Positions 13,098 through 13,128 of a stretch of DNA of 13,128 bases are shown here, in pieces. Position numbers and translations under genes: made by a program. Position 1 is the stretch's first letter. Each line of letters begins with the position of its first letter. The notes below the pieces were generated by a model, which was not told the origin of the DNA, did not search any database, and saw only the letters and a program-made list of their open reading frames with translations. The stretch is from Solirubrobacteraceae bacterium (lineage in GTDB: Bacteria; Actinomycetota; Thermoleophilia; Solirubrobacterales; Solirubrobacteraceae), in contig JAICJK010000024.1 in the NCBI GenBank assembly GCA_025928415.1, positions 1-13,128 of the forward strand. The letters run 5' to 3'.

Positions 13098-13128
13098 GCG
13101 CGGGCGCGGGCGGCGCACCCACGACGCG

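Noticed and set aside
1..13128. CRISPR array, tRNA or rRNA genes, insertion sequences, toxin-antitoxin or phage-defence system
   Set aside because: I found no spaced repeats, transposase motifs, tRNA-like cloverleaf sequence or defence-family proteins. The lone nucleotidyltransferase-like protein has no HEPN partner and a broken active site.

Overview
The window is very GC-rich, with G or C at almost every third codon position and genes packed on both strands with gaps mostly under 100 bases. The mix of an F420H2-type Ddn reductase, actinobacterial-style class V aminotransferase and YjbR proteins, and an ftsE-ftsX cell-division operon points to a high-GC actinobacterium. My best inference is a member of Thermoleophilia (Solirubrobacterales-like); this comes from protein resemblance only. 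I see no mobile element, CRISPR array, tRNA, rRNA or prophage gene. It looks like ordinary chromosomal core and accessory sequence rather than a genomic island.

Layout. (1) 29-2858 (+): a tocopherol-cyclase-like protein, then nadC and nadA, two of the three enzymes of the aspartate route to NAD; no nadB is present. (2) 2860-3876 (-): a class V PLP enzyme converging on nadA. It is divergent from (3) 3931-7419 (+): a YjbR/MmcQ protein, a Ddn-type reductase, an NhaA antiporter fused to a DsbA-like thioredoxin domain, and a RibD/DHFR-fold reductase. The last three look co-transcribed. (4) 7476-9903 (-): a hypothetical protein with two membrane helices, an M16 zinc peptidase and a nucleotidyltransferase-fold protein that has lost catalytic residues. 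(5) 10087-13072 (+): ftsE, ftsX and a PDZ-containing S41 C-terminal processing peptidase, an order resembling ftsE-ftsX-ctpB of Bacillus subtilis.

The most striking signal is regulatory. Eight genes have a TANNNT hexamer placed 6-10 bases (usually 6-7) before the start codon and no usable ribosome binding site, which is the signature of leaderless transcription. Two extended forms recur: GCCTANCCT (nadC, yjbR-like, ftsE) and GGCTAGATTG (M16 and S41 peptidases). The remaining genes are instead translationally coupled (nadA, ftsX, possibly the DHFR-like gene) or have a purine-rich leader (the membrane protein and the nucleotidyltransferase-like gene).

The second notable item is the NhaA-thioredoxin fusion. 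Its reading frame stays open right back to the stop codon of the preceding gene, with no ATG, GTG or TTG upstream of the first membrane helix. If the usual NhaA topology holds, its DsbA-like domain would sit in the cytoplasm.
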